Shown here in pieces: positions 25,590 through 34,712 of a DNA stretch of 64,000 bases; position 1 is the first letter of the stretch; the number at the start of each line of letters is the position of its first letter. Source of the stretch: Paraburkholderia ribeironis (lineage in GTDB: Bacteria; Pseudomonadota; Gammaproteobacteria; Burkholderiales; Burkholderiaceae); assembly GCF_900019265.1 (NCBI RefSeq), contig NZ_CYGX02000042.1, positions 50,452 through 114,451 of the forward strand, given 5' to 3'. A model generated the notes under the pieces. It saw only the letters and a list, made by a program, of their open reading frames with translations. It did no database searches and had not been told where the DNA came from. A program made the position numbers and the translations under genes.

Positions 25590-26837
25590 TCAGAGGTCGA
25601 ACCCGAGCTGCTTTTTGCCCAGATTCGTCAGGCTGGCTTCGGTTGCCCGGTCGACGAAATCGGTCTCGAAGTTATCGGCCGGAAAATCGGGCGGGCTTTC
25701 GCCTCTCAGGAAAGTCGGCAGTTGCCGTTTCAGGTATTCGTCATTTTTCGCGCAACCGGGTGCCGCTGCGATATACATCACGTTGCTGTATCCGGTCCCA
25801 CGATGGGCGTCTTCGACTGCATGAATCACATCGCAGTGCCAGAAGACGGTGTCGCCGGCCTGCATCAATGGAATCGATGAAAGCGCTTCGTGCAGCGGTG
25901 CATGCCACTTTGCGTCGATCGACAGGGCGCGGCCCGGCATTGCGCCACACAGATCGTCGTCTGCGACGTCGTCCTGAAGCGCCCGCAACAACACATACAC
26001 CATTGCGTTCGCGATCGGCACCAGCTGCAAGGTGCCATCGCCAAACCCCTGGGGAGTGAGAGCGGTCCACCCCTGGAAAGTGCGGAACATCGAACATACA
26101 GTCGGTGAACGAATCTCTCGGGCTTGCGGCCGCCATGCCGCATCGAAGGCATCATACTGGCACCACTCACCGCTGAAGACGTGACGATAGACACGCCGGA
26201 AGTTGTCATCGAGCCAGCGCTCCACCGACCCGCCATCGCAATGTGCGGAGAGCCCCAACGATTCGGAACCCGGAGGACGCCGACGCAGGCGATCCGCGTA
26301 GACCGGAACCCTGTCCGGATCACAGTGAATCCGACCTTCACTCTCCCACTTCCAGAGCCTGTTCAAAAAGACGCGTGTCTCGGTGAGTTCGGAAGACTGT
26401 CGCGCCTCCACTTGGGGACCGGACCAGTAAATGCCGTAAATTTGCGGCTTGCTCGATGCGAGTGCGCCGAAAAACTTGTCCTCGGCGCGATGGGCGAGTT
26501 TGTCGTCCAGGCGATTACGCTCAACGTATTGCGCGATTTCGTCGTCCCATGCGCCGGCGCGTTCCGGGCTGAACACACCGCGCACGACACACGCGCCGCG
26601 CTCCTTGATCGTCGCAATCGTCTGTGCGCTCACGCGTGCTTCGGCAATGTCCGCATACTGGATCTCGGGGATCACCGCTGCGCCGTGCTGGCGCTCCTGC
26701 GCAATCACCTCGACCTTGCGCCTGATTTCGGCGTCGATCTGCTCGAACACTTCCTTGTAGTTGGGAAGACTCTGGCGTAACTGCTTCTTCACTGAGCGGA
26801 TCGCCGACGGCAGATCTTCAATGTGCAGGGATTCCAT
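25590..26837 (-). CDS. DUF1479 family protein (putative 2-oxoglutarate/Fe(II) dioxygenase-like)
   Basis: A 415-residue protein of the DUF1479 family (E. coli YbiU relatives), which are thought to adopt the Fe(II)/2-oxoglutarate oxygenase fold. Visible features include the start IRSVKKQLRQSLPNY, RGACVVRGVF, LSAHCDGGSVERW (a likely HxD metal motif), WTALTPQGFGDGTLQLVPI and GDTVFWHCDVIHAVED (the distal His). GGAGA precedes the ATG at 26837. It is the first gene of the set divergently transcribed from the AraC regulator, only 94 bases apart. The substrate is unknown. Confidence 0.88.
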   Translation of the reverse strand: MESLHIEDLPSAIRSVKKQLRQSLPNYKEVFEQIDAEIRRKVEVIAQERQHGAAVIPEIQYADIAEARVSAQTIATIKERGACVVRGVFSPERAGAWDDEIAQYVERNRLDDKLAHRAEDKFFGALASSKPQIYGIYWSGPQVEARQSSELTETRVFLNRLWKWESEGRIHCDPDRVPVYADRLRRRPPGSESLGLSAHCDGGSVERWLDDNFRRVYRHVFSGEWCQYDAFDAAWRPQAREIRSPTVCSMFRTFQGWTALTPQGFGDGTLQLVPIANAMVYVLLRALQDDVADDDLCGAMPGRALSIDAKWHAPLHEALSSIPLMQAGDTVFWHCDVIHAVEDAHRGTGYSNVMYIAAAPGCAKNDEYLKRQLPTFLRGESPPDFPADNFETDFVDRATEASLTNLGKKQLGFDL

Positions 26838-26931
26838 GATGCGTCTCCGTATGTGCTCTAGTGTCCAGATCTTAGCCCTCGTCGCGTCCAAGAAGAGATA
26901 CAATTTGGACAATCTCTTCGCGTATCCGGCC

Positions 26932-27867
26932 ATGAAACCAGCGTACGAACACGTCACAATGGATGCTGGGTGTTCCATCCGGGTTTACCACCGTAAGCTT
27001 GCCCGCATCCCGTTCGAATGGCATCACCATCCGGAGTACGAACTTACGCTCACGATGAATAGCCATGGCAAGCGCTACATCGGTGATTCGGTTGCCGACT
27101 ACGAAGGCAACGACCTCGTGCTCGTTCCGCCGGATCTGCCACATACATGGGCCTCGAACAAGTCGATCGACGCTGCGGCACCGCAGGTGGCGATCGTGAT
27201 CTGGTTTAGCGGCGACTGGGCCAGACGCATCGCAGACTGCTGCCCCGAATACGAACCGCTACGCACGCTCTTGCGCCGGGGCGCATCCGGCCTCGCCTTT
27301 TCACCGGAAGCCGGATTGGCCATGAGTCAGCAGCTTGAAGCGCTGCTATCGAAATCGCCGAGGCAGCGCTTGAGCGCCGCGCTCGGTCTGTTGTGCGAAC
27401 TGGCAGACAGGGACGCGACGCCACTCGCCTCCCCGGCCGCATTCAACCAGGGGCAAGTAGGCCGGCCGTCGGGCCACGAACCCGAACGCCTGAATCGCGC
27501 GTTGAGTGTCATCGACGCGCGTTTTGCCGAACACCTGACGCTGCAGGAACTGGCCGAAGCGGCGACGCTGTCCGAGCGCACGCTCAACCGGTACTTCGTT
27601 CAGCATCTCGGCGAGAGCGTCGGCAAGTACCTGAATCGCGTTCGCATCGGCCACGCGTGCCGGATGCTCGTCACGACGTCGTGGCCTGTCGCCGTCATTG
27701 CTTCGCGATCCGGGTTTCCGAACGTCGCCAACTTCAACCGGCAATTCCGCGCCGTGAAGCAGACGACGCCAGCCGCTTATCGTGAAGCGTTTGCGGGAAC
27801 GAACCCGGCACCGGAGGATTCGTTATCCCTGGAAACCAGGTCGCCTTCGCTGGAAAAGCACCAGTAG
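26932..27867 (+). CDS. AraC-family transcriptional regulator with cupin sensor
   Basis: A 311-residue regulator. The N-terminal cupin-like ligand domain includes IPFEWHHHPEYELTLTMNSHG and LVLVPPDLPHTW. The C-terminal pair of helix-turn-helix motifs (about residues 190-285) contains LTLQELAEAATLSERTLNRYF and VAVIASRSGFPNVANFNRQF. It probably controls the divergent DUF1479-GMC-Gfo operon in response to a sugar-like ligand. The ATG at 26932 is chosen to fit the family and lies in the 94-base divergent gap, so an operator is expected there though I see no clear symmetric site. Confidence 0.9.
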   Translation: MKPAYEHVTMDAGCSIRVYHRKLARIPFEWHHHPEYELTLTMNSHGKRYIGDSVADYEGNDLVLVPPDLPHTWASNKSIDAAAPQVAIVIWFSGDWARRIADCCPEYEPLRTLLRRGASGLAFSPEAGLAMSQQLEALLSKSPRQRLSAALGLLCELADRDATPLASPAAFNQGQVGRPSGHEPERLNRALSVIDARFAEHLTLQELAEAATLSERTLNRYFVQHLGESVGKYLNRVRIGHACRMLVTTSWPVAVIASRSGFPNVANFNRQFRAVKQTTPAAYREAFAGTNPAPEDSLSLETRSPSLEKHQ

Positions 27868-27970
27868 GCGTCATTCAGGCGCTACGGCAATTCACAGTAT
27901 GGTGGTGCGCGCGAATGCGTGCCCCCACGTCAAATCATTCGGCGAGATCGCAACCTCGCGTCTCTGGCGC

Positions 27971-27990
27971 AAAGAACGGCTTAACAGCCG
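27971..27990 (-). terminator. Intrinsic terminator of the ten-gene catabolic operon
   Basis: On the minus strand, CGGCT-GTTA-AGCCG forms a five-base-pair hairpin followed by TTCTTT. It lies nine bases after the stop of the DUF993 gene, the last gene of the operon. Confidence 0.6.
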
Positions 27991-27999
27991 ATTCCACTG

Positions 28000-29166
28000 C
28001 TACACACCCGCGCGCACGCTCAAGAAGCGCGCCATACGTTCAATTGCCAGCTCCGGCCGGATCAACACGCCCGCCGCGTCTGCCTTGCGGAACACCTCCG
28101 CAAAATGTTGCACGGAACGTGCGGACTCCATGCCGCCCGCCATCGAAAAATGATCCTGATGTCCGTTGAGCCATGCGAGAAACACGACGCCCGCCTTGTA
28201 GTACTGCGTGGGCGAGCGGAACAGCTCGCGCGAGAGTGCAACCGTCGGATCGATAAGCCGACGATATGCATCCGTGTCTCCAGCCGCGAGCTTTGACAAC
28301 GCACGCGATGCGACTGGCGCGATCGGATCGAAGATGCCGAGCAACGCGTGCGAATGACCGGTGCTGTCACCTGCAATCAGTTCGCCGTAGTTGTAATCGT
28401 CGCCGGTAAACATCACGACGCTCTCGGGCAACTGCGACCTGAGTTGCCGCTCGTATTGCGCGTTAAGCAGCGAAATCTTGATGCCTTCGATCTTGTCCTG
28501 ATGAAGACGGATGATGTCGAGTACTGTCGCCATCGCAGTCGGCACGTCGCGGCTGCCCCAGTACCCTGAGAGCGAAGCGTCGAACGCATCGCCGAGCCAA
28601 TGCAACACGACCTTGTTACGTGAGGCGGAGATCACGGCGTCATAGACATGTTTGTAGTCGTCGGCGCAGCGCGCTGCTGCACATAGCGCGCGGCTCGCCA
28701 TCATGATCGGACGGCCGCCTGCCGATTCGATCACCTCGAACTGCTCCTTATAGCCCGCGACAATGTCGGCAAGCGTATGGCTGCGTGCGCTATCGAGTTG
28801 ATCGGTACCAGCGCCGCAAGCCAGGTCCGCGCCGGGGATGCGGCGCGCGTGAGCGATACTGCGGCGGATCAACTCGGCGGCTGTTGGCCAGCCGATGCCC
28901 ATGCCGCGTTGCGCGGTGTCCATCGCTTCGGCCACTTTGAACCCTAAGCCATACAGGTAGCTGCGAAATTCAAGCGTGGCGTCCCAGTCGACTCGTGGCA
29001 CATCACCCCAAGGCTCATAGGTGTAAGCGGGGTCGACGACGACGTGAGCCGCCGCATAGGCGATGCGGTTAAAAGCCGGCGTGGTGGACGGCGGAAGTTG
29101 GTCTTCCTGCTGCTGCATCGCGTATTCCAGGATTGTTCCGTCCGATGTGGGCAGCTTGATCTTCAT
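28000..29166 (-). CDS. DUF993 protein (dihydrodipicolinate synthase-like TIM barrel)
   Basis: A 388-residue protein of the DUF993 family, distantly like the dihydrodipicolinate synthase/N-acetylneuraminate lyase group. Features include RIAYAAAHVVVDP, EAMDTAQRGMGIGWPTAAELIRRS, IEGIKISLLN with a lysine at the position expected for a Schiff base, and VMFTGDDYNYGELIAGD. An aldolase or hydrolase step on a keto-acid or sugar-derived intermediate is plausible but unproven. It is the last gene of the operon and its start lies 98 bases inside the 3' end of the GMC gene, in another frame. Confidence 0.82.
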   Translation of the reverse strand: MKIKLPTSDGTILEYAMQQQEDQLPPSTTPAFNRIAYAAAHVVVDPAYTYEPWGDVPRVDWDATLEFRSYLYGLGFKVAEAMDTAQRGMGIGWPTAAELIRRSIAHARRIPGADLACGAGTDQLDSARSHTLADIVAGYKEQFEVIESAGGRPIMMASRALCAAARCADDYKHVYDAVISASRNKVVLHWLGDAFDASLSGYWGSRDVPTAMATVLDIIRLHQDKIEGIKISLLNAQYERQLRSQLPESVVMFTGDDYNYGELIAGDSTGHSHALLGIFDPIAPVASRALSKLAAGDTDAYRRLIDPTVALSRELFRSPTQYYKAGVVFLAWLNGHQDHFSMAGGMESARSVQHFAEVFRKADAAGVLIRPELAIERMARFLSVRAGV

Positions 29167-30793
29167 ACGGTTCTCTCAATGTTGAGGGTTGAATGATCAT
29201 GTCGGCGGCCTTTTCGGCGACCATGATCGTCGGCGCATTGGTGTTGCACGAGGGCAGATACGGCATGACAGACGCGTCGACGACCCTCATGCCATCGATT
29301 CCTATAAGACGCAGGTCCGGCGTGACCACGCTGTCGGGGTCATCGGCTCGTCCGATGCGGCAGGTGCCGACAGGATGGTGATCAGTCTTTGCATTCGCGC
29401 ATGCGTATTCGAACAGTTCATGATCGGTATTGACGCGCGCTCCCGGCAGAACTTCGCTTTGTACATAGCGCCTCATTGCAGGGGCGCGCAGGATGTCGCG
29501 CGCCACTCGCAGACCCTTGATCGCCATGTCGCGATCGTATGGATCGGCCCAGTAGTTCGGATCGAGCAGCGGCGCGGCGGCGGGGTCCGCGCTGGCAAGG
29601 CGGACCGTGCCGCGCGAGCGCGGACGAAGATACGCAGTGTTCAGGGTGACACCCGCATGGTTCAGCTTCGCCATGCCCGCTTCGATTCCGGACCCAAGGC
29701 CGAGATGAAACTGGATGTCGGGAGAGCGATCGCGCACGTCGCGATCCGCATACCAGAAGCCGCCTGTTTCAAAGAGACTCGACGCTACCGGGCCTTTCTT
29801 CAGCAACAGATACTGCAGTGCGGCCCACGCAGCGTTGTGCAACTTGTTGTACTTGTCGTATGTGTGATCGCCCGTGCACTCGGCGATCACAAAGAGGTCG
29901 AGGTGATCCTGCAAATTGGAGCCGACGCCGCGAAGATCGTGGATTGGCTTGATACCGACTGACTGGAGATGATCGGCGGGACCAATGCCCGACTGCATCA
30001 ACAGTTTGGGCGAGCCGATCGCGCCCGACGACACGATGACTTCACGCGACGCACGCACGATCTGCGGATCGCGGCTATCACCAGTCACGTATTCGACGCC
30101 TGTCGCGCGGGTCCCTTCGACGATCACGCGCAGGGTCCTCGTCCGCATGCAAACCGTCAGATTCGGCCGTCCGAGCACGGGGCGGATGAATCCTGCTGCC
30201 GTCGATGACCGCCGCGCATCCAGTTGCGTGAGCTGGTAGTAGCCGAGACCTTCCTGAGTTGCACCATTGAAGTCCGGATTGAAAGGAATACCAAGTTCCT
30301 GACCGGCCTGAAAGAACGCCTCGCAGATCGGCAATGGGCTGATCGGATTCGATACGCCCAGCGGCCCGCCATAGCTGTGATATTCGTTCGCGAAGCGCTG
30401 GTTATTCTCCGATTTTTTGAAGTAAGGCAGCACGTCGAGATAAGACCATCCCGTCGCTCCGGCTTTCTGTTGCCAATCATCGTAGTCGGCGGGCACGCCG
30501 CGCGTGTAGATCTGCGCATTGATCGACGATCCGCCGCCAATCACTTTCGCCTGCGTGAAGCGCAGCACACGATTGTTCAGATGCTTCTGCGGCACCGTGA
30601 ACCAGCCCCACGAACCAATGCCGCGCGTCATTTTTGCAAATCCGGCGGGCATCGAGAAGAACGGGTGACGATCGGAACCGCCAGCCTCCAGTAGCAGAAC
30701 CTTGATCGAGGGATCGGCGCTCAGGCGATTGGCCAAAACACAACCGGCCGAGCCGCCGCCCACGATCACGTAGTCATATGTCGTCGCTTTCAT
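29069..30793 (-). CDS. GMC-family oxidoreductase (choline dehydrogenase-like)
   Basis: A 574-residue FAD enzyme. Residues 7-20 hold YVIVGGGSAGCVLAN, and GGSSINAQIYTRGVPADYDDW and the second GMC signature IVSSGAIGSPKLLMQSGIGP follow. The active-site His and Asn lie in DHHPVGTCRIG and CNTNAPTIMVAEKAADMI. The family normally ends shortly after that helix; here about 40 extra residues run on through the start of the DUF993 gene. This suggests loss of an earlier stop codon. It should oxidise an alcohol or sugar hydroxyl imported by the ABC system of the same operon. The ATG at 30793 fits the family start. Confidence 0.92.
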   Translation of the reverse strand: MKATTYDYVIVGGGSAGCVLANRLSADPSIKVLLLEAGGSDRHPFFSMPAGFAKMTRGIGSWGWFTVPQKHLNNRVLRFTQAKVIGGGSSINAQIYTRGVPADYDDWQQKAGATGWSYLDVLPYFKKSENNQRFANEYHSYGGPLGVSNPISPLPICEAFFQAGQELGIPFNPDFNGATQEGLGYYQLTQLDARRSSTAAGFIRPVLGRPNLTVCMRTRTLRVIVEGTRATGVEYVTGDSRDPQIVRASREVIVSSGAIGSPKLLMQSGIGPADHLQSVGIKPIHDLRGVGSNLQDHLDLFVIAECTGDHTYDKYNKLHNAAWAALQYLLLKKGPVASSLFETGGFWYADRDVRDRSPDIQFHLGLGSGIEAGMAKLNHAGVTLNTAYLRPRSRGTVRLASADPAAAPLLDPNYWADPYDRDMAIKGLRVARDILRAPAMRRYVQSEVLPGARVNTDHELFEYACANAKTDHHPVGTCRIGRADDPDSVVTPDLRLIGIDGMRVVDASVMPYLPSCNTNAPTIMVAEKAADMIIQPSTLREPYEDQAAHIGRNNPGIRDAAAGRPTSAVHHAGF

Positions 30794-30803
30794 GGCGTTT
30801 GGC

Positions 30804-31583
30804 TCAGAATGTCGGGATGGACAGGCCGCCATCCACGTTGACCACGCTGCCCGTCCCGAAGGGCAGCAGACCGTCGGCAAGCGTCGCGACCACCTGGCCC
30901 ACTTCGTCGCTTTCGCCCCAGCGTCCGGCTGGCACCAGGCCCTCGCGGAATCGCGCCTCATATTGCTCCGCAACGCCTGCTGTCATCGGGGTGCGGATGA
31001 TGCCGGGCCTCACCTCGAACACGCCGATATTCGCTTTCGCAAGTCGAAGGGCAAAAAGTCTCGTGAACATGGGGAGCGCCGACTTCGACAGGCAATATTC
31101 GGAACGCTCGGTCGATGCCATCTCAGCTGAAACGGAGGAGACAGTGACTATTGCACGTGCAAAGTTGGAGCACGTCGAGACCATGTGGCGAGCGACGGCC
31201 TGCGTCATGAAGAAAGTGCCGCGCAGATTGACACCGAGCACGGCATCGAATGCTTGCGGCGATACGTCGAGTAGATCGCCGCGGCGCGGCGAACCGATGC
31301 CCGCGTTGTTGACGAGGCATTCAATGCTTCCCCTGGAACGTACGGCTTCTTCGACGACGCTTTCATGCGAACCGATGTCACTGAGATCGCTCTGAATGAA
31401 CAGCGCTTGCTGGCCTTCGTCGCGCACGAGCGCGCAGGTCGTTGCCGCATCCTCGTCGTTCACGACGTCCGTCAGCACAATGTCGAAACCTCGCCGCGCA
31501 AGCGCGACGCAGATCGAACGGCCAATGCCGCGTCGCGCACCCGTTACCAACGCGGTTGGAAACTTTCCAGCTAGCTTGTTCAT
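30804..31583 (-). CDS. Short-chain dehydrogenase/reductase
   Basis: A 259-residue classical SDR. The cofactor site is TGARRGIG (residues 15-22), NNAGIGSP follows, and the catalytic Ser and Tyr-x-x-x-Lys are in VSSVSAEMA and SEYCLSK. The C-terminus has RPGIIRTPMT and INVDGG-like VVNVDGGLS. The residue pattern VLTDVVNDED after the second strand, with Asp at its end, suggests NAD as cofactor. It lies between the ABC ATPase and GMC genes and probably oxidises the product of the GMC enzyme or a related polyol. Confidence 0.92.
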   Translation of the reverse strand: MNKLAGKFPTALVTGARRGIGRSICVALARRGFDIVLTDVVNDEDAATTCALVRDEGQQALFIQSDLSDIGSHESVVEEAVRSRGSIECLVNNAGIGSPRRGDLLDVSPQAFDAVLGVNLRGTFFMTQAVARHMVSTCSNFARAIVTVSSVSAEMASTERSEYCLSKSALPMFTRLFALRLAKANIGVFEVRPGIIRTPMTAGVAEQYEARFREGLVPAGRWGESDEVGQVVATLADGLLPFGTGSVVNVDGGLSIPTF

Positions 31584-31627
31584 GGTTGCACCATCTGTCG
31601 TTGCGCTGGGCGCTCAGTGAGTCCCGC

Positions 31628-32734
31628 TCAGTGAATCCGGACTTCGGTATCGGTGTCGAACAGCACGAGCTTCGACAGGGCGACACGCAGTTCGCATGGT
31701 TCGCCGGGCGCGTGCGGCATGTCGGCGCCAAGCCGCGCGGAGACTTCAATGCCGCCCAAGTCGAGCACGGCCAGCGTGTCGGGGCCCGTCGGTTCGAGCA
31801 CGTTGATCGTGACGGGCACGGTGCGCAGCGCCGACGTGGCACGCTCGTTTTCCACGCCGATCGCTTCGGGTCGCAACCCCGCGATCACCTTCTCGCCGAT
31901 GTAGCGCTCGACAGCAGCGGGTTGCGGCGGCAACTCGACGTCGATGGCCTTCTGACCTTCACCCACTTGCAGATGCAGCGCGCCATTCATGCGCTCGATG
32001 CGCGCCGGAATCAGGTTCATCGAAGGTGAGCCCATGAAGGTCGCGACGAACGTGTTGGCCGGCGTGTTGTAGACCTCGGCGGGCGTGCCGAGCTGCTGCA
32101 GGACGCCGCCCTTCATCACGGCAATACGCGTGGCGAGCGTCATCGCTTCGATCTGGTCATGCGTGACGTAGACGATGGTCGCGCCCAGACGCTGATGAAG
32201 CTTCTTGATCTCGGTGCGCATATCGACGCGCAGCTTTGCATCGAGATTCGACAACGGTTCATCGAACAGGAAGATCTTCGGATGACGCACCAGCGCGCGG
32301 CCCATCGCGACACGCTGGCGCTGACCACCGGATAGCTGGCCCGGACGCCGGTCGAGCAGATGCTCGATCTGCAGCAGACGCGCGGCATCTTGCACAGCTT
32401 TCTCGCGGTCGGGCTTCGATACTTTGCGCATCTCCAGGCCGAAGCTGATGTTCTGGCCGACGGACATGTTCGGATATAACGCATAGCTCTGAAACACCAT
32501 CGCGATATCGCGCTCGCTCGGATGCAGGTCGTTGACCTTATCGTTGCCGATACGGATTTCGCCGCCCGAGAGCGTGTCGAGTCCGGCGATCAGAGAAAGG
32601 AGCGTCGATTTTCCGCAGCCTGATGGCCCGACGAGAACGAGAAAATCACCATCTTCGACATCGATGTTGATCTCCCTGAGAATTTCGGTGGAGCCGTAGG
32701 CTTTGCGAACCTTGGATACGTGCAGAGAAGACAT
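31628..32734 (-). CDS. Sugar ABC transporter ATP-binding protein (UgpC/MsmK/MalK type)
   Basis: A 368-residue ATPase with the C-terminal regulatory domain typical of CUT1 importers. Walker A is GPSGCGKST, the Q-loop lies in FQSYALYPNM, the signature is LSGGQRQRVAMGRALVR, Walker B is FLFDEPLSNLDAKLR, and the switch His is in VTHDQIEAM. The C-terminal OB-like region includes FMGSPSMNLIPARI and GLRPEAIG. It energises uptake through the two permeases encoded immediately upstream, with three bases between genes. Confidence 0.95.
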   Translation of the reverse strand: MSSLHVSKVRKAYGSTEILREINIDVEDGDFLVLVGPSGCGKSTLLSLIAGLDTLSGGEIRIGNDKVNDLHPSERDIAMVFQSYALYPNMSVGQNISFGLEMRKVSKPDREKAVQDAARLLQIEHLLDRRPGQLSGGQRQRVAMGRALVRHPKIFLFDEPLSNLDAKLRVDMRTEIKKLHQRLGATIVYVTHDQIEAMTLATRIAVMKGGVLQQLGTPAEVYNTPANTFVATFMGSPSMNLIPARIERMNGALHLQVGEGQKAIDVELPPQPAAVERYIGEKVIAGLRPEAIGVENERATSALRTVPVTINVLEPTGPDTLAVLDLGGIEVSARLGADMPHAPGEPCELRVALSKLVLFDTDTEVRIH

Positions 32735-32737
32735 GAT

Positions 32738-33631
32738 TTACCCCTTGACCGAGCCGGCCATCAGACCGCGCACGAAGTAGCGACCGCCGATCACATAGAC
32801 GAGCAGTGTCGGCAGCGCAGCGATCATGGCCGTGGCCATGTTGACGTTGTATTCCTTGACGCCTGTCGATGTATTGACGATGTTGTTCAGCGCGACGGTG
32901 ATGGGCGCGGAGCTGCCCGTCGTGAACGAGGCACCGCACAGGAAGTCGTTCCAGATGTTCGTGAATTGCCAGATCACCGTGACCGTGATGATCGGCACTG
33001 AGTTGGGAAGCAGGATGCGGAAAAAGATACGGAAGAAGCGCGCGCCGTCGATCATCGCGGCTTTCACGAGTTCATCCGGAAACGCGATGTAGTAGTTCCG
33101 GAAGTACAAGGTCGTGAAGCACAGGCCATAGACGACGTGCACGAACACCAGCCCGCTGATCGATTGCGCGAGACCAACCTTGCCGAGGAACGACGCCATC
33201 GGAATCAGCACGATCTGGAACGGGATGAAGCATCCGAACAGGACCAGTCCGAAAAGCAGGTTGTCGCCTTTGAAGCGCCATTTGGTCAGCACGTAGCCGT
33301 TCAATGCGCCGAGCAGTGTGGAGATCGCTACGGCTGAGAAGACCATCCGGAAAGAATTCCAGAAGAAGCCTTTGACACCGGAGCACTCAAGTCCTACGCA
33401 CGCTGATCCCCAGGCTTTTTCCCACGCCTGGACCGTCCACTGGTGAGGCAGCGCGAGGATATTGCCTGAATAGACTTCGGGCAGCGGCTTGAACGACGTC
33501 AGCAGCATCACGAGCAGCGGTACGAGGTAGACCACCGCTACTATTGCCAGCAGCGAATAAATGACGATCCGGGAGAGGTAGTTATGCTTGCCCACCACCA
33601 TCTGCGGTGAATCCCATGCTCTGGTAGCCAT
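32738..33631 (-). CDS. Sugar ABC transporter permease (MalG type)
   Basis: A 297-residue inner-membrane permease with about six membrane helices. The conserved cytoplasmic coupling loop is ELVKAAMIDGARFFRIFFRILLPNSVP, the EAA motif that docks on the ATPase. It pairs with the MalF-type permease encoded 29 bases upstream. The gene is followed directly by the ATPase gene. Confidence 0.94.
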   Translation of the reverse strand: MATRAWDSPQMVVGKHNYLSRIVIYSLLAIVAVVYLVPLLVMLLTSFKPLPEVYSGNILALPHQWTVQAWEKAWGSACVGLECSGVKGFFWNSFRMVFSAVAISTLLGALNGYVLTKWRFKGDNLLFGLVLFGCFIPFQIVLIPMASFLGKVGLAQSISGLVFVHVVYGLCFTTLYFRNYYIAFPDELVKAAMIDGARFFRIFFRILLPNSVPIITVTVIWQFTNIWNDFLCGASFTTGSSAPITVALNNIVNTSTGVKEYNVNMATAMIAALPTLLVYVIGGRYFVRGLMAGSVKG

Positions 33632-33660
33632 CGTTGTCTTCTAAGGGCTATCGGTTAAGT

Positions 33661-34635
33661 TCAATGGCCGCCGCTCTTTCGGCGTGGTCTCATTTCGGAG
33701 TAGAGGTAGGGCACCATAATTGCCGCCACCGTGCACAGCATCATCACTGCGCTCGCGGCGCCCATGCCGAGTTCGTTACGAGTGAAGGTGAATGAATACA
33801 TGAACGTCGACGGCAATTCGGTCGAGTAGCCGGGGCCGGCGCCCGTCAATGCAATCACGAGCTCATAGCTCTTGACGGCGAGGTGCACGAGAATCACGAA
33901 CGCCGATACGAACACGGGCCGCAACTGCGGGATGATGATTCGCCGGTAGATCGAAGGCATGCGGGCGCCGTCGATAGAAGCGGCCTTGACCTGTTCCTGG
34001 TCGATGCCACGCAGCCCGGCCAGAAACATCGCCATCACGAAACCCGACGCCTGCCAGACGGCGGCGATGACGACGGTATAGATCGCCATGTCGTCGTTGA
34101 TGATCCAGTCGAACTGGAAGTTCGACCAGCCCCAGTCATGGAATAGCCTGGTCAGGCCCAGCCCCGGATTGAGAATCCATTTCCATGCGGTACCGGTGAC
34201 AATGAACGAAAGCGCCATCGGATAGAGGAAGAGCGCCCGCAGACCGCCTTCTGCGCGAATCCGTTGATCGAGCAGAATGGCGAGCCCGAGACCGATCGCC
34301 ATGCACAGCACGACATAGAGCGACGCGTAGATGCCGAGATTGCCGATCGCCACGTGCCAACGCGGGTGCTCCCACACGCGGCCGTACTGAAGCAGACCTG
34401 CCCAGTGGAAATTGGCGAAGGCGCGTGACCGGGTGAACGAGAGCACCGTCGTCCAGGCGATAAAGCCGTAGACGAAGATCAATGTGATGATCAGCGTCGG
34501 GCTCAGCACGATCCTGGGTAAAACCGCTTCGAAGCGGTTTCGCAACGTCGATCGTTTTCGCGTCGGACTATCGCTCGAGCCGTTGGTCAGATCTTCAAGA
34601 CTGGTCGCCGCATGGGCGCGATTGTGCAATAGCAT
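33661..34635 (-). CDS. Sugar ABC transporter permease (MalF type)
   Basis: A 324-residue permease. After a hydrophilic N-terminus there are six to seven membrane helices and the EAA loop QVKAASIDGARMPSIYRRIIIPQLRPV. The start is taken at the ATG at 34635, which has TAGGTG upstream; an ATG 72 bases further upstream is possible but adds a basic tail. It follows the solute-binding protein gene by 77 bases. Confidence 0.92.
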   Translation of the reverse strand: MLLHNRAHAATSLEDLTNGSSDSPTRKRSTLRNRFEAVLPRIVLSPTLIITLIFVYGFIAWTTVLSFTRSRAFANFHWAGLLQYGRVWEHPRWHVAIGNLGIYASLYVVLCMAIGLGLAILLDQRIRAEGGLRALFLYPMALSFIVTGTAWKWILNPGLGLTRLFHDWGWSNFQFDWIINDDMAIYTVVIAAVWQASGFVMAMFLAGLRGIDQEQVKAASIDGARMPSIYRRIIIPQLRPVFVSAFVILVHLAVKSYELVIALTGAGPGYSTELPSTFMYSFTFTRNELGMGAASAVMMLCTVAAIMVPYLYSEMRPRRKSGGH

Positions 34636-34712
34636 GGAACACCTACCGTCGGAGATGACGGGCCTCGCGGAGCGCGGCGTACGGCGCGGCATCCGCATGA
34701 GGACCATTTGGC

